Source of the DNA: CBDCVO01 sp965223085 | GTDB taxonomy: Bacteria > Pseudomonadota > Gammaproteobacteria > Ga0077536 | DNA: 64,000 bases | Direction: 5' to 3' | Assembly: GCA_965223085.1 (NCBI GenBank) | Contig: OZ244981.1 | Span: forward strand, 4,030,001 to 4,094,000 | Shown: positions 8,695 to 16,043 of the stretch, piece by piece | Numbering within the stretch: the first letter of the stretch is position 1 | Layout: every line of letters begins with the position of its first letter | Program-made: the position numbers and the translations under genes | The notes under the pieces: generated by a model | What the model was told of the DNA's origin: nothing | What the model saw: only the letters and a program-made list of their open reading frames with translations | Database searches by the model: none

Positions 8695-9723
8695 ATGAAC
8701 CATAGCAAAAAAGTCGCTCGACTAGGCATGGACATGGGGAAGAACACGTTTCATTTGGTCGGAGTTGATGAGGCCGGCTTACCGTCAGTCAAAAAGAAAC
8801 TCCGCCGAAAGCAAGTGCTGACCTATTTCGCGAACCTGCCGGCGTGTCTGGTCGCGATGGAGGCGTGCGGTGGGAGCCACTACTGGGCGCGCGAGATCGG
8901 CAAGCTGGGTCATGAAGTCAAGCTCATCAGCCCACAGTTCGTGAAGCCCTACGTGAAGGGGAACAAGAATGACTACAACGATGCGGAAGGCATTTGTGAA
9001 GCGGCCGGGCGAGCGAACATGCGCTTTGTGACGGTCAAGACGGTCGAGCAGCAGGACATCCAGGGGTTACATTGGATCCGCCAGTCGGTGGTGAAGCAGC
9101 GTACGGCGCTGGCCAACCAGATTCGGGGACTGCTCGGCGAGTACGGGGTAGTGGTTGGCTACGGGATCAGCCAGGTTCGTCGCCGGATCCCGGAGATCCT
9201 GGAAGATGGTGAAAACGGTCTGACCGATCGCTTTTGGGGTTGGCTTGCCGAGCTGTTGGAAGCCTTCCATGTGCTGGATGAGCGCATCAAGCAGTACGAT
9301 GAAGAGGTTCAGCAGGCGTATGTGACCAATGAGGCCTGTCGACGACTGGGCGCTATCGAGGGCATTGGTCCGCAGATCGCCACGGCGGTGATAGCCTCCT
9401 ATGGTGATGGCAAGCAGTTCCGCAATGGTCGGCAATTTGCTGCCAGTATCGGGCTGGTGCCGCGCCAACACACGACAGGGGACAGGCCGGTGCTGCTCGG
9501 GATTAGCAAGCGTGGCGACAAGTACCTTCGAACGTTGCTCATCCATGGCGCGCGAGCAGCAATCCGGTGGCTGGAAGGGAAAAAGGACCCGCGCAGTCGA
9601 TGGCTGCAGTCACTGGTGGCGCGACGCGGGAAGAACAAGGCCGCGGTCGCTCTAGCCAACAAAAATGCAAGGGTCATCTGGGCGCTGCTGTCACGAGGTG
9701 AGTGCTATCAGCCAGCTGTGTAA
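8695..9723 (+). CDS. IS110-family DEDD transposase/recombinase
   Basis: This 342-residue recombinase has an N-terminal RuvC-like domain with the DEDD residues D13 (LGMDMGKNTF), E56 (AMEACGG), D93 and D96 (NKNDYNDAEG). The C-terminal transposase_20 domain has GIGPQIATAVIASYGD and the conserved serine in FAASIGLVPRQ. Members recombine DNA guided by a structured RNA from the element's own non-coding end. ATG 8695 is preferred to the in-frame 8680 because GGGAGGG lies 6 nt before it. All hallmark residues are present, so the copy could be active. Confidence 0.9.
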   Translation: MNHSKKVARLGMDMGKNTFHLVGVDEAGLPSVKKKLRRKQVLTYFANLPACLVAMEACGGSHYWAREIGKLGHEVKLISPQFVKPYVKGNKNDYNDAEGICEAAGRANMRFVTVKTVEQQDIQGLHWIRQSVVKQRTALANQIRGLLGEYGVVVGYGISQVRRRIPEILEDGENGLTDRFWGWLAELLEAFHVLDERIKQYDEEVQQAYVTNEACRRLGAIEGIGPQIATAVIASYGDGKQFRNGRQFAASIGLVPRQHTTGDRPVLLGISKRGDKYLRTLLIHGARAAIRWLEGKKDPRSRWLQSLVARRGKNKAAVALANKNARVIWALLSRGECYQPAV

Positions 9724-10012
9724 GGAACGGCGTCGTCACAGCATGGTGAAGTAGTCGTGACTGGATCGACGACCAGGTAACAAGGAAAACCTATCAACAG
9801 GTTGCGAGGACACAGAAGCGATTGATGACAAGACAGGTCAGACCGTCGTCTTGAGAACCTGATCGATGCAGTGGCTCTTTCGAAGCCGATCGCGTGTTGA
9901 GGTCAAGACGAGCGGAATTCATCAAGGCCAGCGACAGTACGTTCGCATCAACAGGCCGGATATATGGTAGCAACCTTGTTCTTGTTTCGAACGAACCTGT
10001 GTCTTGCAAAAC
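9724..10012 (+). ncRNA. candidate guide (seek/bridge) RNA region of the IS1111-type element
   Basis: This is the ~290-bp non-coding stretch between the transposase stop and the right inverted repeat. In the IS1111 group the guide RNA comes from the 3' non-coding end, so this is where it should lie. I see no convincing gene here. RNA boundaries and the target/donor loops were not determined by eye. Confidence 0.35.
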
Positions 10013-10229
10013 GGGATGGGTCCATATATGCATCGAGGGGTTCCCGTTACCAAGCTGCAAAAAGTGTCGGTAGCGACTTGTTTTAGAATCAACAGCTTGT
10101 CAGGGCCGTTTTTCCTAAGCTCCTGATTTTGTTCAATACTCAGCTTTTTCAATAAATACGCGTTCAGGCGTAGCCGAATTTCTCCCAAAAACAAGAACGG
10201 GAGAGCGCCATGGAACGCTGGCACACGTC

Positions 10230-10722
10230 TTGGCTCGGTCTAAAGGGGAACAGTTCCCCACTGAGCTGTCCGCCTTCGATCTCGATCAGTTTTTCACGCT
10301 GGACGGGGCGGATCAACATATTGTGACGTCGCGTCGGCGCAGTACGCACCGATTGGGTATCGCGCTGCAGATCGGCTTCATTCGGCGGAAATCAACAACC
10401 CGTTCGGTCCGTGTTGGGGTGCGTTTGTCGATGATGGGGATCGGCGCGCATCGCTTGCGGGCTTTGAGGCGGCGACGCTGGTCACGTTGCAACGAAGCCT
10501 CAAAAATGGCGCCGCACACATCGACCAGAGCAACGCCTTCCGCAACCCCGATGAGCTCTTTATCCCGCATAAAACCTGGGAAACACAGCGATCGCAGCAC
10601 TATCGGTCGCTGCAATTATCCCGTTCGGCCAGAGCCTACCTAAAGCCCATTCGTGCTGCTCTGAAGAGCGGACTCGCACAGCTGGATGCCGCCATTGCCG
10701 ATGACATTGTCCGCGTTGAAGC
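10230..10722 (+). pseudogene. Tn3-family transposase remnants (two N-terminal pieces)
   Basis: Piece one (10230-~10383) reads FDLDQFFTLDGADQHIVTSR then STHRLGIALQIGF, the DUF4158-type N-terminus of Tn3-family TnpA. Piece two (~10385-10722, another frame) reads FEAATLVTLQRSLKNGAAHI and LFIPHKTWETQRSQHYRSL, a more distal part of the same protein. The intervening few hundred codons and the whole DDE domain are gone. It is a relic of a Tn3-like transposon, and the adjacent higBA pair may have been its passenger. Confidence 0.65.
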
Positions 10723-10971
10723 CGTGTCGAGAACGCCTACAGCATCAAACAAGTCGAACTTATAGCGGTTTTCGTTAAACCATATCCCAAGAAGAAACTG
10801 GGCCATTACTCTTTCACCATGAGACATCACGCCCATTCCTTTTTCCAGGGCCTTGATGTCCACTTCCCGCTTCTCAAAGTCCCAATAGGGCTTTAACCGG
10901 GGCTGTGTATCCAGTAATGATGCAAATTGACGCTGTTCAGGTGACAGCGTTAGCGTGTAATCAACGCTCAT
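10636..10971 (-). CDS. small protein of unknown function, C-terminus probably overrun
   Basis: The open frame gives 111 residues starting MSVDYTLTLSPEQRQFASLL, with a compact, probably globular, largely helical N-terminal 80 residues (LEKGMGVMSHGERVMAQFLL, WFNENRYKFDLFDAVGVLD). After about residue 82 the frame runs through the Tn3 transposase remnant on the opposite strand (boundary near 10,722), so the natural C-terminus is probably lost. Its ATG overlaps the stop of the 45-residue gene upstream, so the two are translationally coupled. I do not recognise the family. It sits just downstream of higBA and on the same strand. Confidence 0.45.
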   Translation of the reverse strand: MSVDYTLTLSPEQRQFASLLDTQPRLKPYWDFEKREVDIKALEKGMGVMSHGERVMAQFLLGIWFNENRYKFDLFDAVGVLDTASTRTMSSAMAASSCASPLFRAARMGFR

Positions 10972-11098
10972 AGACGATCTTCTCTTGATCTTGGCGCTTT
11001 TCAGCCATAGTCCGGCGATCTGCGCCGTTGGCTTTATGCGGCTTGCAGTAGAGACAGCCGCCTCTACGGTTTTTTGGCCGCTTCCGTTTGTGGTTCAT
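10961..11098 (-). CDS. 45-residue basic Cys-X2-Cys small protein
   Basis: A complete small ORF (ATG 11098, TGA 10963-10961). Its N-terminus is very basic (MNHKRKRPKNRRGG), followed by CLYCKPHKANG and a charged tail (QDQEKIVYER). The CxxC with nearby basic residues could bind zinc or nucleic acid. Its stop overlaps the start of the next gene in the arrangement ATGAGCGTTGA, the usual sign of a real coupled operon. It is too short for many gene finders. Function unknown; the coupling is the best support that it is translated. Confidence 0.5.
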   Translation of the reverse strand: MNHKRKRPKNRRGGCLYCKPHKANGADRRTMAEKRQDQEKIVYER

Positions 11099-11114
11099 AG
11101 CGCTATTAGCGCTC

Positions 11115-11405
11115 CTACCCGTGCGCGTATTGTAGCGGTGCTACGTCGATCTCGGCTTCATGCTCCATAGCTTGTGCAAGATCATATGCCGCCTGCATAC
11201 GCACCCAAATATCAGCATTCCCGCCAAAGGCTTTCGCTAAACGAATAGCCATTTCCGGGGAAATTCCAGAAAGTCCGTTAATCACACGCGACAGCGTATT
11301 CCGGGTCACACCCAAATGGGTCGCTCCATCAGTAATGTTCATCTCAGCGGCATCAAGAGCAGTCTTGATCTGCCGTCCAGGATGCGGTGGTTTTCTCATC
11401 GCCAT
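11115..11405 (-). CDS. higA: HigA-type antitoxin (XRE helix-turn-helix)
   Basis: A 96-residue antitoxin with the HigA addiction-module signature MRKPPHPGRQIK, then an XRE helix-turn-helix (ITDGATHLGVTRNTLSRVIN) and the conserved SPEMAIRLAKAFG. It should neutralise HigB and repress the operon. ATG 11405 is chosen because AAAGGAG lies 8 nt upstream; an in-frame ATG at 11423 would place the start before that site. It is the second gene, 21 bp after higB, in the toxin-first order usual for higBA. Confidence 0.9.
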   Translation of the reverse strand: MAMRKPPHPGRQIKTALDAAEMNITDGATHLGVTRNTLSRVINGLSGISPEMAIRLAKAFGGNADIWVRMQAAYDLAQAMEHEAEIDVAPLQYAHG

Positions 11406-11426
11406 ATCATTCACTCCTTTCATTCA

Positions 11427-11705
11427 TCAGTGGTAATCACCATAATCAACATCAAATGCGTCCCCTTCTTCCATACGGAACCAGATGCGGAAATTACCTG
11501 AAACCCAGACCGCCGAAAAACCCTTCAGCTTGCCGCTTAGTTTGTGCAGGTTCCACCCTGGCAAATCCATATCTGACGGCTGCATCGCGTTATCCAGACG
11601 GAAGAGTATGTCTTCTACACGTTCGACATGATCCGCTTTAATTTTGCTCGGATCACCCTTCTCATACAGTTTCTTTAGCGCGCGGTTTTTAAACGTTCTT
11701 ATCAT
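11427..11705 (-). CDS. higB: HigB-type toxin (RelE/ParE superfamily mRNA interferase)
   Basis: This 92-residue toxin starts MIRTFKNRALKKLYEKGD and ends with the RelE-fold core LSGKLKGFSAVWVSGNFRI then WFRMEEGDAFDVDYGDYH, as in HigB/GraT toxins that cleave mRNA at the ribosome. Length is typical. The ATG starts only 6 nt after the -10 box of its promoter, so the transcript may be nearly leaderless; only AAAAGA separates them and there is no Shine-Dalgarno. It is first in the higBA operon. Confidence 0.9.
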   Translation of the reverse strand: MIRTFKNRALKKLYEKGDPSKIKADHVERVEDILFRLDNAMQPSDMDLPGWNLHKLSGKLKGFSAVWVSGNFRIWFRMEEGDAFDVDYGDYH

Positions 11706-11711
11706 TCTTTT

Positions 11712-11740
11712 AGTGTATCGCGTATCGTTACACTTGTCAA
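11712..11740 (-). promoter_or_regulatory. higBA promoter and autoregulatory operator
   Basis: On the minus strand TTGACA (11740-11735), a 17-bp spacer and TACACT (11717-11712) form a near-consensus sigma-70 promoter. The spacer and -10 box are covered by a 23-bp palindrome (11712-11734) with 9-bp arms AGTGTA(T/A)CG around CGTAT. HigA binding here would block RNA polymerase, which is the standard autoregulation of the family. The IS66 element begins 13 bp further upstream and leaves the promoter intact. Confidence 0.75.
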
Positions 11741-11834
11741 GCCCCTAAAACCGTAAGCGTCCACGAATCGGCACCTATTTTTTGACGGCAACATTCGGGA
11801 CACTGGCTCCTGACATCCAGCGCAGGAGCACCCC

Positions 11835-12158
11835 ATGCCGCATAACGACACAGCGGGGTCTCGGTCAAACTACTGGCGCCAGCAAATCGAGGCGTGGCAG
11901 AGCTCAGGCCAAACGCAACGTGCTTTTTGCCGCGACCATGATCTCAACTACTGGCGATTTGGCTATTGGCGGAAAAAGTTTCGACAAACAGCAGACAGAA
12001 CAACAAAGCCAAACGATTCGGCGTTCGTGGCAGTCGTCCATCAGGCGTCTCAGGTAAATGATGAGTTATCGCTGACGTTTCCCAACGGTGTGGTGATACG
12101 CGGTATTGGTTCGGACAACGTGGCCATCGTCGGCCAATTGCTGAGGCAGTTATCATGA
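11835..12158 (+). CDS. tnpA: IS66 accessory protein TnpA (Orf1)
   Basis: A 107-residue small helix-turn-helix-like protein. Its N-terminus NYWRQQIEAWQSSGQTQRAF and CRDHDLNYWRFGYWRKKF match the IS66 Orf1 family, which is needed for transposition but has no known enzymatic role. Its stop overlaps the tnpB start (12155-12158). The first 50 codons are duplicated exactly, in inverted orientation, at 14141-14289. Confidence 0.85.
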   Translation: MPHNDTAGSRSNYWRQQIEAWQSSGQTQRAFCRDHDLNYWRFGYWRKKFRQTADRTTKPNDSAFVAVVHQASQVNDELSLTFPNGVVIRGIGSDNVAIVGQLLRQLS

Positions 12159-12520
12159 ACCGGTATTTGCGACCGGCCGATAACATGCCACGGATCTACC
12201 TCTACCGTGATCCAGTGGATTTCCGAAAAAGCTTTCGCGGTTTGGCTGCTATTGTCGAACAAGAGCTGGGACACAATCCATTTGGTGGTGGGCTCTACGC
12301 CTTTACCAACCGGCGGCGCAACAAGATCAAGTGCCTGTTCTGGGAAGACAACGGTTTCGTGCTGTATTACAAGAGCCTGGCTGAGGAAAAATTTCACTGG
12401 CCACGCCAAGGTAACGATGTCATGGCATTGAATGGACAGCAGATCAATTGGCTATTGGACGGCTACGATATTGTGCGAATGAAGGGGCATAAAAAGTTGC
12501 ACTACGATGCGTTATTGTGA
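12155..12520 (+). CDS. tnpB: IS66 accessory protein TnpB (Orf2)
   Basis: A 121-residue member of the IS66 Orf2 family with the signatures RIYLYRDPVDFRKSFRGLAA and NRRRNKIKCLFWEDNGFVLY. It is required with TnpA and TnpC for transposition, but its biochemical role is unknown. It overlaps tnpA by 4 bp (ATGA) and appears intact. Confidence 0.9.
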   Translation: MNRYLRPADNMPRIYLYRDPVDFRKSFRGLAAIVEQELGHNPFGGGLYAFTNRRRNKIKCLFWEDNGFVLYYKSLAEEKFHWPRQGNDVMALNGQQINWLLDGYDIVRMKGHKKLHYDALL

Positions 12521-12555
12521 CGACTTGAACACGCTGTTTTGTTATAATCTGACGC

Positions 12556-14099
12556 ATGCAAGCAGCGACACATTCATCCGAACAAAGCGCTGTCCTACCT
12601 CCCCTCACGGTACCGGAATTACTTCAGGTATCGAACAAAAAAACCACATCATCGAGGAACAACGCAAGCGCCTGCGGCTGATGGAAGAGAAGCTGCGTCT
12701 GGCGCAAATCCGTCGTTTCGGTGCAAGTAGCGAAAAGCTGCCGCACATCGGTGATTTGTTTGACGAGGCCGAGTTGGAAGCGGCCTTGTATGATATCGAA
12801 ACGCGGTTGCCACCGGATGAAGCGCCACCGCCGCGAAGTCAACGACGCAAGCCGCGCTAGGGTTTCTCTGATCAATTGCCACGGGTCCAGATCCACCTGA
12901 GGTTGAGCGACGAACAGAAGGCTGGCGCCAGCAAGACCTTCTTCACCAAGGTCAAAGAAGAGTTAGACATCGTGCCGGCTCAGGCACGGGTATTGTAATA
13001 CTGGCAGGAAAAGACTGTCTTTGACGAGGAGATGGGCGGACAACGTATCGAAACTGCCGATCGGCCTATCCACCCGCTGGGCAAGTGCATCGCGAGCGTG
13101 CAACTGTTGGCCTATATCTTGGTGGCGAAGTATGCCGATGCGCTGCCGCTGTATCGGCTGGAACAGATCCTCAAGCGTTATGGTGGCGCGGTCACGCGCA
13201 CCACGATGGCCAATTGGGTGACCCGATTGGACGAGGTCTTCAAACCGTTGATCAACCTGTTGCGTGAACATCAGCTTAGCGGCGATTATCTGCAAGTGGA
13301 TGAAACGCGGATCCAGGTGCTGAAAGAAACAGGCAAAGTGGCGACATCGGACAAATGGATGTGGCTGGTACGCGGTGGCCCCCCAGAGCGTCCAGCGGTG
13401 CTATTCGACTATGATGTTTCACGCGGTGAACACGTACCTTCGCGGCTGCTCGATGGTTTTACTGGCGTGCTGCAAGCCGATGGTTATGCGGGCTATAACG
13501 AGGTGTGTCGAAACAGCGCTATCACCCGGATTGGCTGTTGGGATCACGCGCGGCGTAAATTCGTTGAGGCGAGCAAAGCCGCGCCGGCCAAGCAAAAAGG
13601 TGGCAAGGTCAGTAAGGCCGATGTGGCGTTGAGTAAGATCCGCAAGCTGTATGCGATCGAGAAAAGGCTCAGCGAGCTTGATGGCGAACAGAAAACGCTC
13701 CAACGCCAGCGTTTGAGCCGGCCCGTCCTGGATGATCTGAAGAAGTGGCTGGAAACCAACCAGCGTCGGCTACCCAAGGACAGCCTGAGCGCTGTTGCCA
13801 TTAACTACACGCTCAATCAATGGAATGAGTTGGTGGGCTATTGCCAGGATGGTCGCTTACACATCAGCAACGCCTTGGCCGAAAATGCGATCAGACCGTT
13901 TGCCGTCGGTCGCCGTAATTGGCTGTTCAGTGACACGCCACGCGGTGCTCGCGCCAGCGCGACTTGCTATAGCCTGATCGAGACGGCCAAGGCTAACGGA
14001 CTGGAACCCTTTGCGTACTTGAGTCACGTGCTGCAGCACATCGGTGCTGCCGATACTGTCGAGAAGCTCGAAGCGCTGTTGCCCTGGAATATCCAGTAG
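12556..14099 (+). pseudogene. tnpC: IS66 transposase TnpC with frameshift and two nonsense codons
   Basis: ATG 12556 gives the usual TnpC start (MQAATHSSEQSAVLPPLTVP). The frame must then shift by -1 within a run of seven A (12637-12643) to reach IIEEQRKRLRLMEEKLRLA and the zinc-finger/DDE body. In that frame TAG (12858-12860) and TAA (12996-12998) interrupt the chain. The second is at RVL-stop-YWQEK, where Glu is usual. After it the frame is open to 14099 with the IS66 core (YADALPLYRLEQILKRYGG, LQADGYAGY, NALAENAIRPFAVGRRNW). The body is well preserved, so the lesions are young or the copy is a non-autonomous passenger. Confidence 0.8.
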
Positions 14100-14140
14100 C
14101 TTCTCTTGACGTCTTTTTCAAGGTAATTCTCTGGCGCTTA

Positions 14141-14371
14141 CGAAACTTTTTCCGCCAATAGCCAAATCGCCAGTAGTTGAGATCATGGTCGCGGCAAAAA
14201 GCACGTTGCGTTTGGCCTGAGCTCTGCCACGCCTCGATTTGCTGGCGCCAGTAGTTTGACCGAGACCCCGCTGTGTCGTTATGCGGCATGGGGTGCTCCT
14301 GCGCTGGATGTCAGGAGCCAGTGTCCCGAATGTTGCCGTCAAAAAATAGGTGCCGATTCGTGGACGCTTAC
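14141..14371 (-). mobile_element. inverted 231-bp fragment of the same IS66 left end
   Basis: Read on the minus strand, this segment repeats the left terminus of the neighbouring IS66 element (11753-11983), including the inverted repeat, leader and first 50 tnpA codons, with no difference seen. It stops exactly where the right terminus of the main element begins. This is consistent with the main copy having inserted into, or recombined with, an inverted second copy whose remainder was deleted. Confidence 0.85.
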
Positions 14372-14550
14372 ATTACATTAGAACTGTTCAGTCCCCCTGC
14401 CAGTCCGGTGGGATCGGATTCAACGTAACGCCCTGTCGCGGGATCGTAGTACCTGAAGTAGTTGTAATGTAACCCCGTCTCTTGGTCGTAATACTGTCCC
14501 GGGAATCGTAAGTTGTTGGTGACGGTCCGAGAGGTAATTTCAAAGGCGCC
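14368..14550 (-). pseudogene. Rhs-family C-terminal core fragment
   Basis: About 60 codons of the RHS repeat-associated core: LRFPGQYYDQETGLHYNYFR, then YYDPATGRYVESDPTGLAGG. In intact Rhs proteins this core caps a large YD-repeat shell and precedes a variable toxin domain. Here the frame ends within a few codons because the IS66 terminus contributes a TAA. Upstream the frame is lost within ~100 bp of the IS256 element. The toxin tip and the immunity gene are absent. Confidence 0.8.
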
Positions 14551-14654
14551 TTTCCGTTTGCGGTTCCTTCTTCTTGGCGTTTTTTCGATTTGCCGTCAAA
14601 GCGGTAGTAAATCGCGTCACACTTGAAGAAGCGGACCCGCAAACCAGACGAGAA

Positions 14655-15978
14655 GAGACTGTCAGTAATTTTGTGTTTTGAGCCATACTATCCTGCTATG
14701 GGAAGGAGAGCAGTATGGCAAAAGCAAAATCCCCGGCGTTCGACGCCGATATCTTAGACGAGCTTCTCAAAGGACAAGACCCGGCGACGGCGTTGAGTTC
14801 GGCGGGGTTGCTTGGCGACCTTAAGAAGGCCCTGGCTGAGCGAATGCTCAACGCAGAGATGGATGCGCACCTCGACGGCGAAGCCGAGCAGCAAGCTGGC
14901 AACCACCGTAATGGCTCAAGCCAGAAGACGGTGTTGAGCGACGATGGCGAGATTGTTCTGGACATTCCCCGAGACCGTCACGGTCACTTCGACCCGGCGT
15001 TAATCAAAAAATATCAACGCCGATTCCCAGGCTTCGATGAAAAGATCATCGCGCTGTATGCGCGAGGGATGAGTACCCGGGATATTCAATCGCACGTTGG
15101 TGAACTGTATGGCGTATCGATATCACCGGATCTCGTTTCGGTGGTGACTGATTCAGTTATCGACGAAGTGAGGGCGTGGCAATCGCGTCCGTTGGAATCC
15201 ACCTACGCGGTGGTATTCTTCGATGCGTTGCGCGTGAAAATCCGTGACGAAGGCCTGGTCCGCAACAAGGCGGTGTATCTGGCCATCGGGATGCGTTGCT
15301 CGGGCCACAAGGAAGTATTGGGCTTATGGATCGAACAAACTGAAGGCGCTAAATTTTGGCTCCGTGTGATGAACGAACTCAAATCCCGCGGCCTCAACGA
15401 CATCCTCATCGCAGTTGTCGATGGCCTCAAAGGATTCCCCGACGCTATCACATCGGTGTTTCCCGATACGGTTGTGCAGACCTGCATCGTCCATCTCATC
15501 CGCAATTCACTCGCGTTGGCCTCATGGAAAGATCGTAAGGCGCTAGCGTCGGCGCTCAAGCCGATTTACCAAGCTGATTCTGTCGAAGCGGCCGAGCAGG
15601 CGCTAAGCGAATTCGAACAAAGTGATTGGGGTGAAAAGTTTCCGACGGTCGGACAAAGCTGGCGACGGCATTGGGAGCACATCATCCCGTTCTTTGCTTT
15701 CGCTAAACCCGTGCGAAAGATTATCTACACGACAAATGCGATTGAATCGCTACACAGCGGCGTGCGAAAAAGCATCCGCAATAAAGGCCACTTCCCGAAT
15801 GATGAAGCGGCAACGAAATTGATCTGGCTGGCATTGAGAAATATCACGGCGAAATGGAAGAACCCACCCATCGCCTGGTCTCATGCCAAAACCCAGTTTG
15901 CAATCCAGTTCGGAGAGCGGTTTAATTTAAACGATTGATTTCTTTAAACGGCTCAAACACAGAATTTCTGACACTACC
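14655..15978 (+). mobile_element. IS256-family element with target-site duplication
   Basis: Imperfect ~29-bp inverted repeats (both with TGTCAG near the tip and GAGCC inward) bound 1,324 bp. They are flanked by an exact 8-bp direct repeat GACGAGAA at 14647-14654 and 15979-15986, the size expected for this family. It carries one intact transposase. The clean duplication indicates a recent, undisturbed insertion, here beside the Rhs remnant. Confidence 0.9.
14715..15938 (+). CDS. IS256-family (mutator-type) transposase
   Basis: A 407-residue transposase typical of the family. It has the N-terminal block ALAERMLNAEMDAHLDGE, the zinc/GN motif (NHRNGSSQKTVL), and DDE residues in VFFDALRVKIRD, AVVDGLKGFPDA and YTTNAIESLH. 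It also shows the conserved CIVHLIRNSL. GGAAGGAGAG lies just before the ATG. It is full length with no lesion, so the enzyme is probably functional. Confidence 0.93.
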   Translation: MAKAKSPAFDADILDELLKGQDPATALSSAGLLGDLKKALAERMLNAEMDAHLDGEAEQQAGNHRNGSSQKTVLSDDGEIVLDIPRDRHGHFDPALIKKYQRRFPGFDEKIIALYARGMSTRDIQSHVGELYGVSISPDLVSVVTDSVIDEVRAWQSRPLESTYAVVFFDALRVKIRDEGLVRNKAVYLAIGMRCSGHKEVLGLWIEQTEGAKFWLRVMNELKSRGLNDILIAVVDGLKGFPDAITSVFPDTVVQTCIVHLIRNSLALASWKDRKALASALKPIYQADSVEAAEQALSEFEQSDWGEKFPTVGQSWRRHWEHIIPFFAFAKPVRKIIYTTNAIESLHSGVRKSIRNKGHFPNDEAATKLIWLALRNITAKWKNPPIAWSHAKTQFAIQFGERFNLND

Positions 15979-16043
15979 GACGAGAACTGAGCTCGTGCTG
16001 GTTACAAAGGGTTAGGCTACCGTGCCGATACGTCTATTCAAAA

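Larger units (their letters stand above)
8609..10025 (+). mobile_element. IS110-family (IS1111-type) element, apparently intact
   Basis: A perfect 13-bp inverted repeat (ATGGACCCATCCC at 8609-8621 and its complement at 10013-10025) brackets one intact transposase gene and ~290 bp of downstream non-coding DNA. Short subterminal inverted repeats and a long 3' non-coding end are typical of the IS1111 group. The true ends lie a few bases outside the repeats, near 8602 and ~10030. It is inserted in the IS91 transposase fragment. Confidence 0.75.
11753..14141 (+). mobile_element. IS66-family element
   Basis: The element runs from GTAAGCGTCC at 11753 to the complementary GTAAGCGCC end at 14141 (minus strand) and carries the three-gene tnpA-tnpB-tnpC set. 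No 8-bp target duplication is seen between its left flank (CTAAAACC) and its right flank (GAAACTTT). The right flank is itself an inverted piece of another copy of the same IS. tnpC carries nonsense codons, so the element is unlikely to move by itself. Confidence 0.8.

Noticed and set aside
9922..10224. Minus-strand ORF of 100 residues with LNAYLLKKLSIEQNQELRKN
   Set aside because: It looks partly protein-like, but it crosses the right end of the IS1111 element at 10013-10025, so at most the part beyond 10030 could be a relic. No family or start is recognised.
12637..12643. Programmed -1 frameshifting in IS66 tnpC
   Set aside because: The zero-frame codons AAA AAA follow a C, so the heptamer is not canonical, and two later stops show the gene is decayed. 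Slippage on A7 is only a possibility.
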